A stretch of DNA of 64,000 nt from Ruminococcus sp. (GCA_017411385.1 JAFQQF010000016.1:62001-126000); one strand, 5' to 3'. Counted from the stretch's first letter, positions 1 to 9,206 are shown. The notes: generated by a model from the letters alone, not told the origin. Made by a program: numbers and translations.

Positions 1-24
1 TACATTGCGAGGAGGTTTTAAGAA

Positions 25-723
25 ATGCTGGCATCAGATATAAACGCAACAATCTACGGCAACCTGTCAGACTCACTCTATTCCGGCTATGCAAGCGGTA
101 AAGGAATAAAAAGCACAAGCGCCTACATCATCTCAAAAAAGCCTGTGGGCGACACACTCTCAGGCATTGTCACCGCTGTGCTCACCCTTTCTGACGGAAC
201 AGAACGCCCTGTTGTTGCACCAAAAAACGAAATAATGTATGAGCCTGAAATTATGGAAAGGCTCAGTGCTTTAAGACAGGTAAAGGTTGAAAAAATCAGC
301 TGTCTTTATGAAAAATCCTGCGGAGCGGTAATTCTCTATGAAGACAAAGCCGAAAACGACATAAAAATCCTGTTGGTCAAAAACCACAACGGACGCTTTT
401 ACAGCTTCCCTAAGGGTCACGTAGAGCTTCACGAAAGCGAAAAGCAGACCGCAATAAGAGAAGTCAAAGAGGAAACCAACCTTGACGTGGAAATCCTCGA
501 CGGCTTCAGAGAAATCAGCGATTACTGTCCTTTTGGTAAAATCCGCAAGAGAGTTGTTTTCTTCTTGGCAAAAGCCAAAAGCAACAACATTAAAATCCAA
601 GAAAGCGAAATCGACTCCTTCGTGTGGGTTTCACTTTCAAAGGCAGAAGACACCTGCTCCTACGACAACGACAAGCGTGTTATTGAAAAGGTACGCAGAT
701 ATCTCAGAGAGCACAAAATTTAA
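25..723 (+). CDS. Nudix hydrolase with degenerate inorganic-pyrophosphatase-like N-terminus
   Basis: 232 aa. Residues about 131-153 form a Nudix box (G131 H V E, then REVKEET), the Mg2+-binding motif of enzymes that hydrolyse nucleoside diphosphates linked to another moiety; the last conserved Gly is Asn. The substrate cannot be told. Residues about 18-75 resemble the C-terminal half of the short clostridial pyrophosphatase-like family: a YSGYASGK stretch, SAYIIS, a KPVGDTLSGIVTAVL strand and RPVVAP where that family has KWVVAP. The acidic metal ligands of a true pyrophosphatase are missing, so I infer a non-catalytic domain. The start at 25 is set by GAGGAGG eight bases upstream. It converges on the next gene, with a shared hairpin terminator between them. 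Confidence 0.85.
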   Translation: MLASDINATIYGNLSDSLYSGYASGKGIKSTSAYIISKKPVGDTLSGIVTAVLTLSDGTERPVVAPKNEIMYEPEIMERLSALRQVKVEKISCLYEKSCGAVILYEDKAENDIKILLVKNHNGRFYSFPKGHVELHESEKQTAIREVKEETNLDVEILDGFREISDYCPFGKIRKRVVFFLAKAKSNNIKIQESEIDSFVWVSLSKAEDTCSYDNDKRVIEKVRRYLREHKI

Positions 724-738
724 GTACACACAAACAAA

Positions 739-772
739 AAACACTTCCAAGTTCAAAAGCTTGGAAGTGTTT
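739..772. terminator. Bidirectional hairpin terminator
   Basis: A perfect 13-bp stem (AAACACTTCCAAG / CTTGGAAGTGTTT) with an 8-nt loop lies between the convergent Nudix gene and the DHHW gene. It is followed by T-rich sequence on both strands, so it probably ends both transcripts. Confidence 0.85.
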
Positions 773-787
773 TCTTTAATATTGTAT

Positions 788-1936
788 TTAGCCTAAATAT
801 GCAAGGTTTGTATCTGTGCAGAAATTGTTCATACCATAGAGGAAGAGGATTTCGTCTACACCCTCACTATGCACAAGCTCTGTCACAGGAAGCTTGTAAT
901 ATCTCAAATCCACCATTACAACCTTTGCGTAGTTTTCTGCAAAGAAGGGTGCCGCACAATGTGCGAAGCTGTCCTTTATAAGCAGTAGTGTTTCATCACT
1001 CTTCGCCTTTGAGTTCTCAATAGTAACCAAGGCGTGGTTGCCGTCAAGGAAAACAGGGTACATATCATCCTCTGTCAGGTGCTCTTCAAAGTACATACTG
1101 TCAAAGGTCTTTGTCTGTGCACCTTCGGTAATAGTAACAGTTATGCTGTCAGAAATCTCCTTATTCTCCCATATCTCCAAGATATCAGGCTCTCTGAGAA
1201 AATATCCGCTGGAGGAATAGGTAGTGCCGTAGAAGTCCTCATGGGTGCTCACCGTGAACTTCTCCTTAGGGGTATATTCAAGCCCCTTATCCTCGCAAAA
1301 TCTTCCGTAGGCGGTGTATGCCCCCAGACTGGTCCAATGGTGGTCGGTTTTGTAGTATACCTGTTCGTCACTCACCATATGGTCGCCAAAATCCTCACAA
1401 AGGTTATAAAATCTGATATTCTCCGCCTTGTCCTTGCTTATATGCTCATAAACCTGCTCGTCGGGATAATCTGCGTGCACCTTAGGAAGCTTGGAGTACA
1501 GCATATATCCTGCCGAGGGCACAACCATAAGTCCTACCTCGTCAAAGGATGCAGAGAATCTGTTGATAAGCTCAAGGTTTTTATCCGCTCTGTTTGCATC
1601 TGCAGGCATTGTTATAATATAGCCGTCATCACCGTAGTAGTAGCCGTTTGAAGCAGTCGAGCCTGTGAGCAAATTCCAGTAAGCGTTAACCCCTACAAAG
1701 AAGGTGCGGAAAGGAAAATGGTCAGGTATATATCCGCCCGATTCTCCGCCTTCCAGAGAGGCTGTCAGCTTGCCTTCAAAGAAGCTTTCAAAGGAAAGCT
1801 CAGGTGCCTTTGCAAGGTATCTCTTCTCGGATGAGCTGTAATCAGCCTTGGGAATAGCAATAAAAAGTGCAAGAAAAGCTACCGTGAAGGCAAGGAAAAT
1901 GGAAATAATCGCAATCTGTGATTTTTTACTCTTCAT
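788..1936 (-). CDS. DHHW family protein (AlgX/AlgJ-like SGNH acyl-transfer partner)
   Basis: 382 aa. One N-terminal membrane anchor (about 9-29) is followed by an extracytoplasmic domain with the family signature at 198-201 (D-H-H-W, in a YYKTDHHWTSLGAY context) and a late KDSFAH motif. Both are typical of SGNH-fold proteins related to alginate O-acetyltransferases AlgJ/AlgX. It lies 12 bp downstream of an MBOAT gene on the same strand. In known systems the MBOAT protein carries the acyl group across the membrane and the SGNH-like partner transfers it to a polysaccharide. The acceptor polymer here is unknown; no polysaccharide-synthesis genes are adjacent. AAGGAGG precedes the ATG. Confidence 0.85.
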   Translation of the reverse strand: MKSKKSQIAIISIFLAFTVAFLALFIAIPKADYSSSEKRYLAKAPELSFESFFEGKLTASLEGGESGGYIPDHFPFRTFFVGVNAYWNLLTGSTASNGYYYGDDGYIITMPADANRADKNLELINRFSASFDEVGLMVVPSAGYMLYSKLPKVHADYPDEQVYEHISKDKAENIRFYNLCEDFGDHMVSDEQVYYKTDHHWTSLGAYTAYGRFCEDKGLEYTPKEKFTVSTHEDFYGTTYSSSGYFLREPDILEIWENKEISDSITVTITEGAQTKTFDSMYFEEHLTEDDMYPVFLDGNHALVTIENSKAKSDETLLLIKDSFAHCAAPFFAENYAKVVMVDLRYYKLPVTELVHSEGVDEILFLYGMNNFCTDTNLAYLG

Positions 1937-1948
1937 ATTCCCGCCTCC

Positions 1949-3340
1949 TTAAAATCTGAAATATATAAAGGGGTTGTAGCTGTCGCTTACAAGGGAAGCA
2001 GTACAAAGCACCATTGCAAGCACACAGCAAACGCAAAGCATCACAACGTAAACTTTATTGTCCTTGAGCTTCTGATGCATAATTCTCAGCACGGGAGTGC
2101 TCAGCACCGCTCCAGCCAGAGTTACGGGCAGATAGCTTAAAAGCACCGCACCTGACTCAGAGGTAAATGCACCGTCAGAAGCCGAGAAGAGTCCGCAGAT
2201 GTATGTCCATAAAGCAGAAACATCCTCAAAGTTGAAGATAGCCCAGCCAATCATTATGAAGAACAGAGCGTAAATGTGACCTACAAAGGAGGGTAATTTA
2301 CTGAGAAGCTTTGAAAGGAAAAGCTTTTCCACAACAAGAAGCACAAAGAAATAAAGTCCCCACAAAAGGAAGTTGTAAGCCGCACCGTGCCAAAGACCTG
2401 TCATAGCCCAAACTATAAACAGGTTGAGTATCTGACGTGCAAAGCCCTTGCGGTTTCCGCCCAAGGGGATATACAGGTAATCTCTGAACCAAGTGGAAAG
2501 GGAAATATGCCAGCGACGCCAAAACTCTGTGATAGACTTGGAGATGTAGGGGTAATTGAAGTTTTCCATAAATTCAAATCCCAGCATCTTGCCAAGACCG
2601 CGTGCCATGTCGCTGTAGCCCGAGAAATCAAAGTAAATCTGCAAGGTAAGGGCTACAAGTCCTCCCCAACGGGCAAGCAAGCCCTCTGCAGCGGCTCCGC
2701 CTAAGTTTTCCCACATTGCACCAAACTGGTTTGCAAGGAGAACCTTCTTTGAAAGTCCCACCAAAAACAGAACTACGCCGTTTGCAAATTTAGATAGGGT
2801 TTCCTTTCTTCCTGTCATCTGGTCCTCAACGTCTTTGTAGCGGACAATGGGGCCTGCAATGAGCTGAGGAAACAGGGTGACATAGGTACCGATAATCAAA
2901 GGATTGTGCTGTGCCTTTGTGTCCTCTTTGTATACATCAATGGTGTAGGACATTGCCTGAAATGTATAGAAGCTGATGCCAATAGGCAAAGCAGGAGCAG
3001 TAAAGCTGATATTCACAAAGGGAAGCAGATTGAGAGTATCCACAATCATTCCCGAATACTTGAAGAACACTAAAAGCCCCAAATTCACAACAACGGAAAG
3101 TATAAGCCACATCCGCCGTTTCTTCTCGTTGCCTTCAGCCTTTTCTATGAGCATACCTGCAAAATAGTTTACAAGTATTGTGAAAAGCATCAGAAGAATA
3201 TACACGGGCTCTCCCCACCCGTAGAAAGCAAGGCTTACTACAAAAAGGGCAATATTCCTTGCCTTTTTAGGTACCGCATAGTAGATAAGCAATACACAAG
3301 GCAGGTAAAAAAACCAGAAGGTCAAGCTGGAAAATACCAA
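1949..3340 (-). CDS. MBOAT family membrane O-acyltransferase (AlgI/DltB-like)
   Basis: 463 aa, multi-pass membrane protein. It has the MBOAT signature: WRRWHISLSTWFRDYLYIPLGG (histidine about 278) and the catalytic-type histidine in LWHGAAYNF (about 318). It probably moves acyl groups from a cytoplasmic donor to the outer face, with the DHHW protein downstream as partner. I chose the TTG at 3340 as start. It is seven bases after a strong GAGAGGAGG and yields the usual N-terminus VFSSLTFWFFYLP; the longer frame to 3382 adds 14 atypical residues and has no ribosome site. Confidence 0.9.
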   Translation of the reverse strand: MVFSSLTFWFFYLPCVLLIYYAVPKKARNIALFVVSLAFYGWGEPVYILLMLFTILVNYFAGMLIEKAEGNEKKRRMWLILSVVVNLGLLVFFKYSGMIVDTLNLLPFVNISFTAPALPIGISFYTFQAMSYTIDVYKEDTKAQHNPLIIGTYVTLFPQLIAGPIVRYKDVEDQMTGRKETLSKFANGVVLFLVGLSKKVLLANQFGAMWENLGGAAAEGLLARWGGLVALTLQIYFDFSGYSDMARGLGKMLGFEFMENFNYPYISKSITEFWRRWHISLSTWFRDYLYIPLGGNRKGFARQILNLFIVWAMTGLWHGAAYNFLLWGLYFFVLLVVEKLFLSKLLSKLPSFVGHIYALFFIMIGWAIFNFEDVSALWTYICGLFSASDGAFTSESGAVLLSYLPVTLAGAVLSTPVLRIMHQKLKDNKVYVVMLCVCCVLAMVLCTASLVSDSYNPFIYFRF

Positions 3341-3412
3341 GAATTTTCCTCCTCTCAATCTTTTGCAAAAGCTATTAGGCAAAAAACGCGCCTAAAACCT
3401 CATTATACATAT

Positions 3413-3441
3413 ATAATATAGGATAAACCTATGATAGTCAA
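3413..3441 (-). promoter_or_regulatory. SigA-type promoter for the MBOAT-DHHW operon
   Basis: On the minus strand: TTGACT (3436-3441), a 17-bp spacer, TATTAT (3413-3418). It lies about 70 bp upstream of the chosen TTG start. Confidence 0.75.
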
Positions 3442-3500
3442 TTTACAGAATTATCATTATTTTGGGAAGTTTTGCAACTTTTCCGTTACAAAGCACCAAA

Positions 3501-3541
3501 ACAAAAGACACCGCCGTTGAAAGCATCAACTGCGGTGTCTT
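3501..3541 (-). terminator. Terminator of degV
   Basis: Stem AAGACACCGC / GCGGTGTCTT (3505-3514 with 3532-3541). On the minus strand it is followed by TTTGTTTTGG. It lies 33 bp beyond the degV stop. Confidence 0.8.
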
Positions 3542-3573
3542 ATTATGGAGTCTTCTGTATGAAGCTTTATTTA

Positions 3574-4464
3574 TCAGTCAACACGCTCGTCGCCCCAGAA
3601 GAACACAGCTACCGTGCCGGGACCTGTGTGGCTTCCGATAGTAGTACCGATAGTATAAATCTGTACCTTTCCGTCAAGGTTGGGGAAAGCCTCTTCAATC
3701 AAAGCAGCAACCTCTTTTGCGTCATCCTCACAAGCAGAGTTGCACATAAAGCACTTGCCTGAGTACTCTGTTCCGCCCTGTGCGTGCTCCTTCATACGCT
3801 CAACAATCTCTGTAATAACCTTCTTCTTACCGCGTACCTTAGCACGGGGAATAAGCTTGCCCTCGTTGCTAACATTCATAAGAGGACAGATATTCAGCAC
3901 ACCGCCGATGAAGCCGCTTGCTTTGGAAACCCTGCCGCCGCGTACAAAGTAGGTAAGGTCGGTTGTGAAGAACCAGTGATGAAGCTTCAGCTTATTCTCT
4001 TCAAGCCAAGCATAAAGCTCATCAATACCCATACCGCCTGCACGAAGGTTTGATGCAGTTTCCATCATAAGTCCGAGTCCTGCGGCAGCTGCCAAGGAGT
4101 CTACAAGATATATCTTTCTGTCAGGGAACTCCTTCTTCATATCCTCAATAGCCAGACGAGCAGAGTTGGAAACACCTGAAAGTCCCGAAGAAAGGCTGAT
4201 GTGAATCATGTCTTGACCTGTTTTGAGCAGCTCTCTGAAGTAATCGGCAAGCTCGTTCTGGTTGAGCTGAGAGGTGCTTGTGATTGCACCCTGCTCCATA
4301 GCCTTGTAAAACTCCTCGTAAGAGGTTGTTTCGCCCAAATCGTCAATGTAGGTTTTTCCATCCATCATATAAGGAGTACAGATGTACTTAATATCAAGCT
4401 CTTTCATTTTCTGTGCAGACAAATCTGTGTAAGAGCAACAGCTGAGAATGTAGTTGTATGCCAT
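3574..4464 (-). CDS. DegV family fatty-acid-binding protein
   Basis: 296 aa, a full-length DegV protein. It shows the family motifs TSTSQLN near residue 62 and SLSSGLSG near residue 91, the two loops that bind the carboxylate of a fatty acid in known DegV/FakB proteins. In FakB the bound fatty acid is presented to the kinase FakA for phosphorylation; no fakA is visible here, so that role is an inference from the family. The gene is its own transcription unit, with promoter, GGAGG ribosome site and terminator. A perfect 9-bp inverted repeat lies just upstream of its promoter. Confidence 0.9.
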   Translation of the reverse strand: MAYNYILSCCSYTDLSAQKMKELDIKYICTPYMMDGKTYIDDLGETTSYEEFYKAMEQGAITSTSQLNQNELADYFRELLKTGQDMIHISLSSGLSGVSNSARLAIEDMKKEFPDRKIYLVDSLAAAAGLGLMMETASNLRAGGMGIDELYAWLEENKLKLHHWFFTTDLTYFVRGGRVSKASGFIGGVLNICPLMNVSNEGKLIPRAKVRGKKKVITEIVERMKEHAQGGTEYSGKCFMCNSACEDDAKEVAALIEEAFPNLDGKVQIYTIGTTIGSHTGPGTVAVFFWGDERVD

Positions 4465-4530
4465 AATATAGCCTCCGTGAGATTTTTGATTTTACCTTGG
4501 CAGAAAACCTCTGCCCTTAACAATGCCCTA

Positions 4531-4559
4531 ATTATATCTGCAAGATGTTGACAAATCAA
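4531..4559 (-). promoter_or_regulatory. SigA-type promoter of degV
   Basis: Minus strand TTGATT (4554-4559), 17-bp spacer, TATAAT (4531-4536). The start codon is about 67 bp downstream. Confidence 0.75.
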
Positions 4560-4571
4560 CGGAATGTTGAG

Positions 4572-4595
4572 GTTTTTAACTCTCTTGTTAAAAAC
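4572..4595. repeat. Perfect 9-bp inverted repeat upstream of degV
   Basis: GTTTTTAAC, six bases (tctctt), GTTAAAAAC. It begins 13 bp upstream of the degV -35 box and has operator-like geometry. The regulator is unknown. Part of the 4465-4804 gap, which otherwise holds the degV promoter, a nested hairpin at 4603-4658 and the HAD-gene terminator. Confidence 0.5.
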
Positions 4596-4602
4596 GCCCT
4601 GT

Positions 4603-4658
4603 AAACCGCAAAAAAGCCAACTCTACTCTCAGTAGAATTTCCGATATTGATGCGGTTT
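4603..4658. repeat. Nested hairpin in an intergenic gap
   Basis: Outer arms AAACCGCA (4603-4610) and TGCGGTTT (4651-4658) enclose an inner TCTAC/GTAGA stem at about 4622-4637. A short T-run follows on the plus strand. No gene reads into it from the left, so its role is unclear. Confidence 0.4.
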
Positions 4659-4761
4659 TTGCCTTGATTTCGTTACTGATTTGAACGCTTGTGCTAATAT
4701 TGAAAAACCGCGCTCAGTATGTTATTATATTCCAAAGAGCTATGTTTACTCACAGCAAAAC

Positions 4762-4788
4762 AAAAAAGACACGGCAAAATACCGTGTC
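4762..4788 (-). terminator. Terminator of the HAD phosphatase gene
   Basis: Stem GACACGG / CCGTGTC (4768-4774 with 4782-4788), followed on the minus strand by six T. Confidence 0.8.
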
Positions 4789-4804
4789 CTTCAAGGCTTT
4801 TGAA

Positions 4805-5533
4805 TTATTTAAGCACCAGAGGCATTATCTTTGTGAAGTCGCCGTCCATTATCGACCAGGTGCTTCTGAGCTTTTCTGTAATGGGCGAAGAAATCTCCTG
4901 ATGGATGTAAAGGCTCTGAATTCCAAACTCATAAGCACTTTTTATATCCGCAAGAAAATCGTTACCAATCATAATAGTTTCGCTCTTTTTAAGCTTATGA
5001 CGCTTGAAAAGAATCTCATACATATGAGGGTCGGGCTTTTTGCAAGCCACATCAGAGCTTATTACAATATCGTCAAAGTATTTTTCAAGCCCCATCATCT
5101 TAATCTCAGGCAAAGTAAAATCGTGCTGAGCATTAGAAAGAAGAAAAACCTTTTTGCCCTTTGCTTTGAGCGCCTGCAAAAACTCGGGCACACCCTTATA
5201 AAGCTTGATAAACTCGGTTGAGTAGCAACGGAAGGTGTTGGCAGTAAGCGCCGCTACCTCGCGGCTAACCTCAACCTTCTTGAAAGCGTACAAATCTTGG
5301 AAAACCTTTGTAAGGTCAATATCCACGTGCTTGTGGGTGGGGTTGGCTTTTTTAACCGCGGCTTTTTCCAAAGCACAAAGCTCCTGATACTTGCATCGAA
5401 GCTCATAGGGAGTATACTCTGCCTCACGATAACCGTAAAAAAGCACCATCTTCTCCCAAAGTGCTTTGTCGTCTTCATCAGTACGGATATCAATAAGGGT
5501 TCCATACAAATCGAAAATGTAGTTTTTGAACAT
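4805..5533 (-). CDS. HAD-superfamily hydrolase (subfamily IA phosphatase)
   Basis: 242 aa. All four HAD motifs are visible: DLYGTLID (nucleophile Asp, where the second Asp of DxDxT is Tyr), LSNAQ, KKPDPHMYE and the acidic GNDFLADI. The DxYGT form is common in YjjG-like and related clostridial phosphatases. The substrate is not predictable. I start it at the ATG at 5533, preceded by a weak GGGGAAG. The frame is open upstream to 5641 but has no ribosome site, and a -10 box TATAAT at 5568-5573 lies inside that extension. It is monocistronic and divergent from nth. Confidence 0.85.
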   Translation of the reverse strand: MFKNYIFDLYGTLIDIRTDEDDKALWEKMVLFYGYREAEYTPYELRCKYQELCALEKAAVKKANPTHKHVDIDLTKVFQDLYAFKKVEVSREVAALTANTFRCYSTEFIKLYKGVPEFLQALKAKGKKVFLLSNAQHDFTLPEIKMMGLEKYFDDIVISSDVACKKPDPHMYEILFKRHKLKKSETIMIGNDFLADIKSAYEFGIQSLYIHQEISSPITEKLRSTWSIMDGDFTKIMPLVLK

Positions 5534-5682
5534 ACAAACACTTCTTCCCCTGTTTTCTATGACTGAGATTATAGCACACTTTTTTTGAGAAATAAAGACT
5601 TTATAGCAAATTTTAAGAACTTCATAATTTTTGACAACCATTTTTTACAGTTTTTCACCCATATTAAAAGAGGAGCATTTAT

Positions 5683-6309
5683 ATGAACAAAAAGGAAATT
5701 GCAAGAAATGCCGTGAAGGCACTAAAAAAAGAATACCCTGATGCACTTTGCTCACTTGATTACAAAGACCCGTGGCAGCTACTTGTAGCCACACGCCTTG
5801 CCGCACAATGCACAGATGCAAGAGTAAACCTTGTAACCCCTGCCCTCTTTGAACGTTTCCCTGATGCTTATAGTATGGCACAGGCAGACACAGCGGAGGT
5901 TGCAAGCCTTATTCACAGCTGCGGCTTTTACCGCACAAAATCGCAGGATTTGGTTGAGTTTTCAAAGACCATTGTAGAAAAATTTGACGGCAAGGTTCCC
6001 GACACTATCGAGGAGCTTACCACCCTGCAGGGCATCGGCAGAAAAACCGCCAACCTTATTGTGGGTGATATTTATGGCAAGCCTGCGGTGGTGGTTGACA
6101 CCCATTGCATCCGCATCACCCGCAGACTGGGACTACACGAAGAAAAAGACCAAGTCAAAATCGAAAAAATCCTCAGAGAGCTTCTGCCACCCGAGGAGTC
6201 AAACGATTTCTGCCACCGTCTGGTGCTTCACGGCAGAGCAGTGTGCAAAGCTCCAAAGCCAAAATGCGAAGAATGCTGTATGCAAGCCTTCTGCAAAAAG
6301 AAAATCTGA
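5683..6309 (+). CDS. nth: Endonuclease III (DNA glycosylase/AP lyase)
   Basis: 208 aa, normal length. The enzyme removes oxidised pyrimidines and cleaves the abasic site in base-excision repair. The helix-hairpin-helix LQGIGRKTANL carries the catalytic lysine (K121), and VVVDTH carries the catalytic aspartate (D139). The [4Fe-4S] ligands are exact: C188-x6-C195-x2-C198-x5-C204. GAGGAG precedes the ATG at 5683. The gene stands alone between two minus-strand units. Confidence 0.96.
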   Translation: MNKKEIARNAVKALKKEYPDALCSLDYKDPWQLLVATRLAAQCTDARVNLVTPALFERFPDAYSMAQADTAEVASLIHSCGFYRTKSQDLVEFSKTIVEKFDGKVPDTIEELTTLQGIGRKTANLIVGDIYGKPAVVVDTHCIRITRRLGLHEEKDQVKIEKILRELLPPEESNDFCHRLVLHGRAVCKAPKPKCEECCMQAFCKKKI

Positions 6310-6341
6310 TTTCACACTTGCTTACAACGATACTGTGATTT

Positions 6342-6373
6342 CGGCTTGTCAAGGACGCCGACCCCTACAAAAC
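6342..6373. repeat. Dispersed GC-rich intergenic element (GTAGGGG type)
   Basis: A short element (cggcttgtcaagg... ending cccctacaaaac) whose CCCTACAAAACA tail is shared with the two copies upstream of dnaJ. It lies between nth and the valS terminator. Such elements are scattered in intergenic DNA of Ruminococcaceae-type genomes; here the family link rests on the shared tail and the GGC...GCC palindromic character. Confidence 0.45.
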
Positions 6374-6381
6374 ATAAGAGC

Positions 6382-6416
6382 ACAAAAATCCCCGACTACG
6401 AAAGTAATCGGGGATT
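6382..6416 (-). terminator. Terminator of valS
   Basis: Stem AATCCCCGA / TCGGGGATT (6387-6395 with 6408-6416), followed on the minus strand by T-rich sequence. It is 18 bp beyond the valS stop. Confidence 0.8.
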
Positions 6417-6434
6417 AATTATTGCATCAATAAA

Positions 6435-9071
6435 TTACTGCAGAGCCTCAATTGCGGCTTTGATAAGGGCAATCTTCTCACGCTCACGCTGAGCCTGTCC
6501 CTTGATTTTCTCCACAACTGCCTCGGGAGCCTTTGCCATAAAGCCTGCGTTGTTAAGCTTGCCTTCGTCCTGTGCAAGGAGCTTCTCAACCTGTGCAAGC
6601 TCTTTGTTAAGACGTGCAAGCTCTGCTTCCTTGTCTACAAGCTCATTCATGGGAATGTAGATTTTTGCATCGGAAACAACTATGGTAACTGCACCCTCAA
6701 GGTCGAAATTCTTGTCGATTTCAACCTCTGTAGCAGAAGCCAGAGAAACAATAAACTTTGCACCAAGCTCATAAGTTTCTTTGTTCTCGGTTGCAATGTA
6801 AACCTTTGCCTTCTTTGAGGGAGGTACGTTCATCTCGTTGCGTCTTGTACGGATTGCGGTAATAGCCTCCATAATCTTCTGAGTTGTCACTACTTCCTCG
6901 GGGAAGTGGAGTGCATCCTCAAACTCAGGATACTTGCAGAGCATAATTGTTTCGTCGTGTGCATCTGCACTATGAGGCAGAGTCTGCCAGATTTCCTCGG
7001 TGATAAAGGGCATAAAGGGATGGAGAAGTCTTAAAGTTCTCTCAAGTACCCAAACAAGCACCTGACGGGCATTCTGAGCAGTTTCACCCTCCTCACGGAG
7101 TCTGGACTTAGTAAGCTCTATGTACCAGTCGCAGTAGCAGTCCCAAATGAAGTCGTAAAGCTTCTGAACAGCAATGCCAAGCTCAAACTTGTCAAGGTTG
7201 TCTGAAACCTCTTTTGCAACTGTATTAACTCGTGAAATAATCCACTTGTCCTCGGTTGTGAGAGTCTTGGGAAGCTCACAGGGAACGTCGAAATCGTCAA
7301 TGTTCATATGAACAAAACGGCTTGCGTTGTAAAGCTTATTTGCAAAGTTACGGCAAGACTCAACACGCTTGTCAGAAAATCTCATATCGTTTCCGGGTGA
7401 GTTACCTGTAGCAAGGAAGAAGCGCAGGGCATCTGCACCGTACTGCTCAATGAGAAGCAAGGGGTCAACGCCGTTGCCCAAGGACTTACTCATCTTTCTG
7501 CCCAGCTCATCGCGGATGATACCATGGATAAATACGGTGTCAAAGGGCTGAGCACCCATATTCTCCATACCGCTGAAAATCATTCGAGCTACCCAGAAGA
7601 AGATAATATCGTAGCCTGTTACCAGAGTGCTTGTGGGATAGAAGAAGTCAAGCTCCTCTGTCTTGTTGGGCCAGCCAAGGGTTGAGAAAGGCCAGAGTGC
7701 AGAGCTGAACCAAGTATCCAGAGTATCCTCGTCCTGATGGATGTGAGTACCACCGCACTTGGGACAAACTGTAACAGCATCCTTAGAAACTGTCATCTCA
7801 CCGCAATCAGCACAGTAGTAAGCAGGAATTCTGTGTCCCCACCAAAGCTGACGGGAAATGCACCAGTCGCGGATGTTTTCCATCCAATGGAAATAAACCT
7901 TGTCAAAACGCTCGGGAACAAACTTTGTCTTACCAGAGCGTACACAGTCGATTGCAGGCTCAGCCAAAGGCTGCATCTTAACAAACCACTGCATTGAAAC
8001 TCTGGGCTCAACTGTGGTAGAGCAGCGGTAGCAGGTACCTACGTTGTGAGCGTGAGGCTCAACCTTTACAAGGAAACCGCCATCTTCAAGGTCTTTTACA
8101 ATTGCCTTACGGCACTCGTAGCGGTCCATACCCTGATACTTCTCGCCTGCATTTTCGTTCATGTGAGCAGTATCATCCATTACATTGATAATGGGCAGGT
8201 TGTGTCTGAGTCCTACCTCAAAGTCGTTGGGGTCATGTGCAGGGGTAATCTTAACAACACCTGTACCAAACTCCATATCTACATAGCTGTCAGCAACAAC
8301 GGGAATCTCACGGCCAACAAGAGGGAGAGTAACTGTCTTGCCGACGAAAGCCTTATATCTTTCATCATCGGGGTTAACAGCAATAGCTGTATCGCCCAAA
8401 AGTGTTTCGGGACGGGTTGTAGCAAGCTCAACAAAGCCTGAGCCGTCTGTGAGAGGGTAGCGAAGATGCCAGAAGAAGCCCTCCTGCTCCTCAAACTCAA
8501 CCTCTGCATCAGAAATAGAGGTACAGCAATGGGGACACCAGTTGATGATTCGCTCGCCTCTGTAGATAAGGCCCTTTTCGTAAAGGCGTACAAACACCTC
8601 TTTAACCGCATCGGAGCAACCCTCGTCCATGGTAAAGCGCTCTCTTGACCAGTCACAGCTGGAGCCGAGCTTTTTGAGCTGTTCGCAGATACGTCCGCCG
8701 TATTCACGCTTCCAATCCCATGCACGCTCAAGGAAAGCTTCTCTGCCGATGTCTTCCTTAGTGATGCCTTCCTTCTTCATTGCCTCAACAATCTTTGCTT
8801 CGGTTGCAATGGATGCGTGGTCTGTACCGGGAAGCCACAATGCAGCATAGCCCTGCATTCTGCGCCAACGGATAAGAATATCCTGCAGAGTGTTGTCCAG
8901 AGCGTGGCCGATGTGAAGCTGACCTGTAATGTTTGGCGGGGGCATAACTATAGTGTAAGGCTTCTTACTGCGGTCTACCTCTGCACGAAAGTAGCCACCC
9001 TTCATCCAAAAATCATATATTTTATCCTCAACCTCTTTGGGGTTATAGGACTTTGCCAATTCCTTTGCCAT
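6435..9071 (-). CDS. valS: Valyl-tRNA synthetase
   Basis: 878 aa, the usual length. A class I aminoacyl-tRNA synthetase that charges tRNA-Val. The HIGH motif is at 53-56 ([13 protein letters not shown]) and KMSKS appears as [14 protein letters not shown]1 editing domain lies between them, and the C-terminus is the typical coiled-coil arm rich in Glu/Lys. The ATG at 9071 is chosen because AGGAGG lies eight bases upstream and [13 protein letters not shown] is the expected N-terminus. The leader is under 60 nt, so there is no room for the T-box that controls many clostridial synthetase genes. Confidence 0.97.
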   Translation of the reverse strand: MAKELAKSYNPKEVEDKIYDFWMKGGYFRAEVDRSKKPYTIVMPPPNITGQLHIGHALDNTLQDILIRWRRMQGYAALWLPGTDHASIATEAKIVEAMKKEGITKEDIGREAFLERAWDWKREYGGRICEQLKKLGSSCDWSRERFTMDEGCSDAVKEVFVRLYEKGLIYRGERIINWCPHCCTSISDAEVEFEEQEGFFWHLRYPLTDGSGFVELATTRPETLLGDTAIAVNPDDERYKAFVGKTVTLPLVGREIPVVADSYVDMEFGTGVVKITPAHDPNDFEVGLRHNLPIINVMDDTAHMNENAGEKYQGMDRYECRKAIVKDLEDGGFLVKVEPHAHNVGTCYRCSTTVEPRVSMQWFVKMQPLAEPAIDCVRSGKTKFVPERFDKVYFHWMENIRDWCISRQLWWGHRIPAYYCADCGEMTVSKDAVTVCPKCGGTHIHQDEDTLDTWFSSALWPFSTLGWPNKTEELDFFYPTSTLVTGYDIIFFWVARMIFSGMENMGAQPFDTVFIHGIIRDELGRKMSKSLGNGVDPLLLIEQYGADALRFFLATGNSPGNDMRFSDKRVESCRNFANKLYNASRFVHMNIDDFDVPCELPKTLTTEDKWIISRVNTVAKEVSDNLDKFELGIAVQKLYDFIWDCYCDWYIELTKSRLREEGETAQNARQVLVWVLERTLRLLHPFMPFITEEIWQTLPHSADAHDETIMLCKYPEFEDALHFPEEVVTTQKIMEAITAIRTRRNEMNVPPSKKAKVYIATENKETYELGAKFIVSLASATEVEIDKNFDLEGAVTIVVSDAKIYIPMNELVDKEAELARLNKELAQVEKLLAQDEGKLNNAGFMAKAPEAVVEKIKGQAQREREKIALIKAAIEALQ

Positions 9072-9109
9072 AAACAATTCCTCCTGTCGCAAAGGGAATA
9101 TACATTGTT

Positions 9110-9138
9110 ATTATCGCATTTAGTGTGTGTTTTGTCAA
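9110..9138 (-). promoter_or_regulatory. SigA-type promoter of valS
   Basis: Minus strand TTGACA (9133-9138), 17-bp spacer, GATAAT (9110-9115). The leader to the ATG is about 32 nt. Confidence 0.8.
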
Positions 9139-9150
9139 TGTTTCCACAAT

Positions 9151-9185
9151 AAAAAACCGACTGCTCCTTCAAAAAGAGCAGTCGG
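9151..9185 (-). terminator. Terminator of the ABC/DUF4340 operon
   Basis: A perfect 10-bp GC-rich stem CCGACTGCTC / GAGCAGTCGG, with six T following on the minus strand. It lies directly upstream of the valS promoter. Confidence 0.9.
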
Positions 9186-9206
9186 ATAAATGTATTTTAG
9201 TAATTA

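Noticed and set aside
9072-9150. T-box leader for valS
   Set aside because: The promoter-to-ATG distance is under 60 nt and there is no specifier or antiterminator structure.
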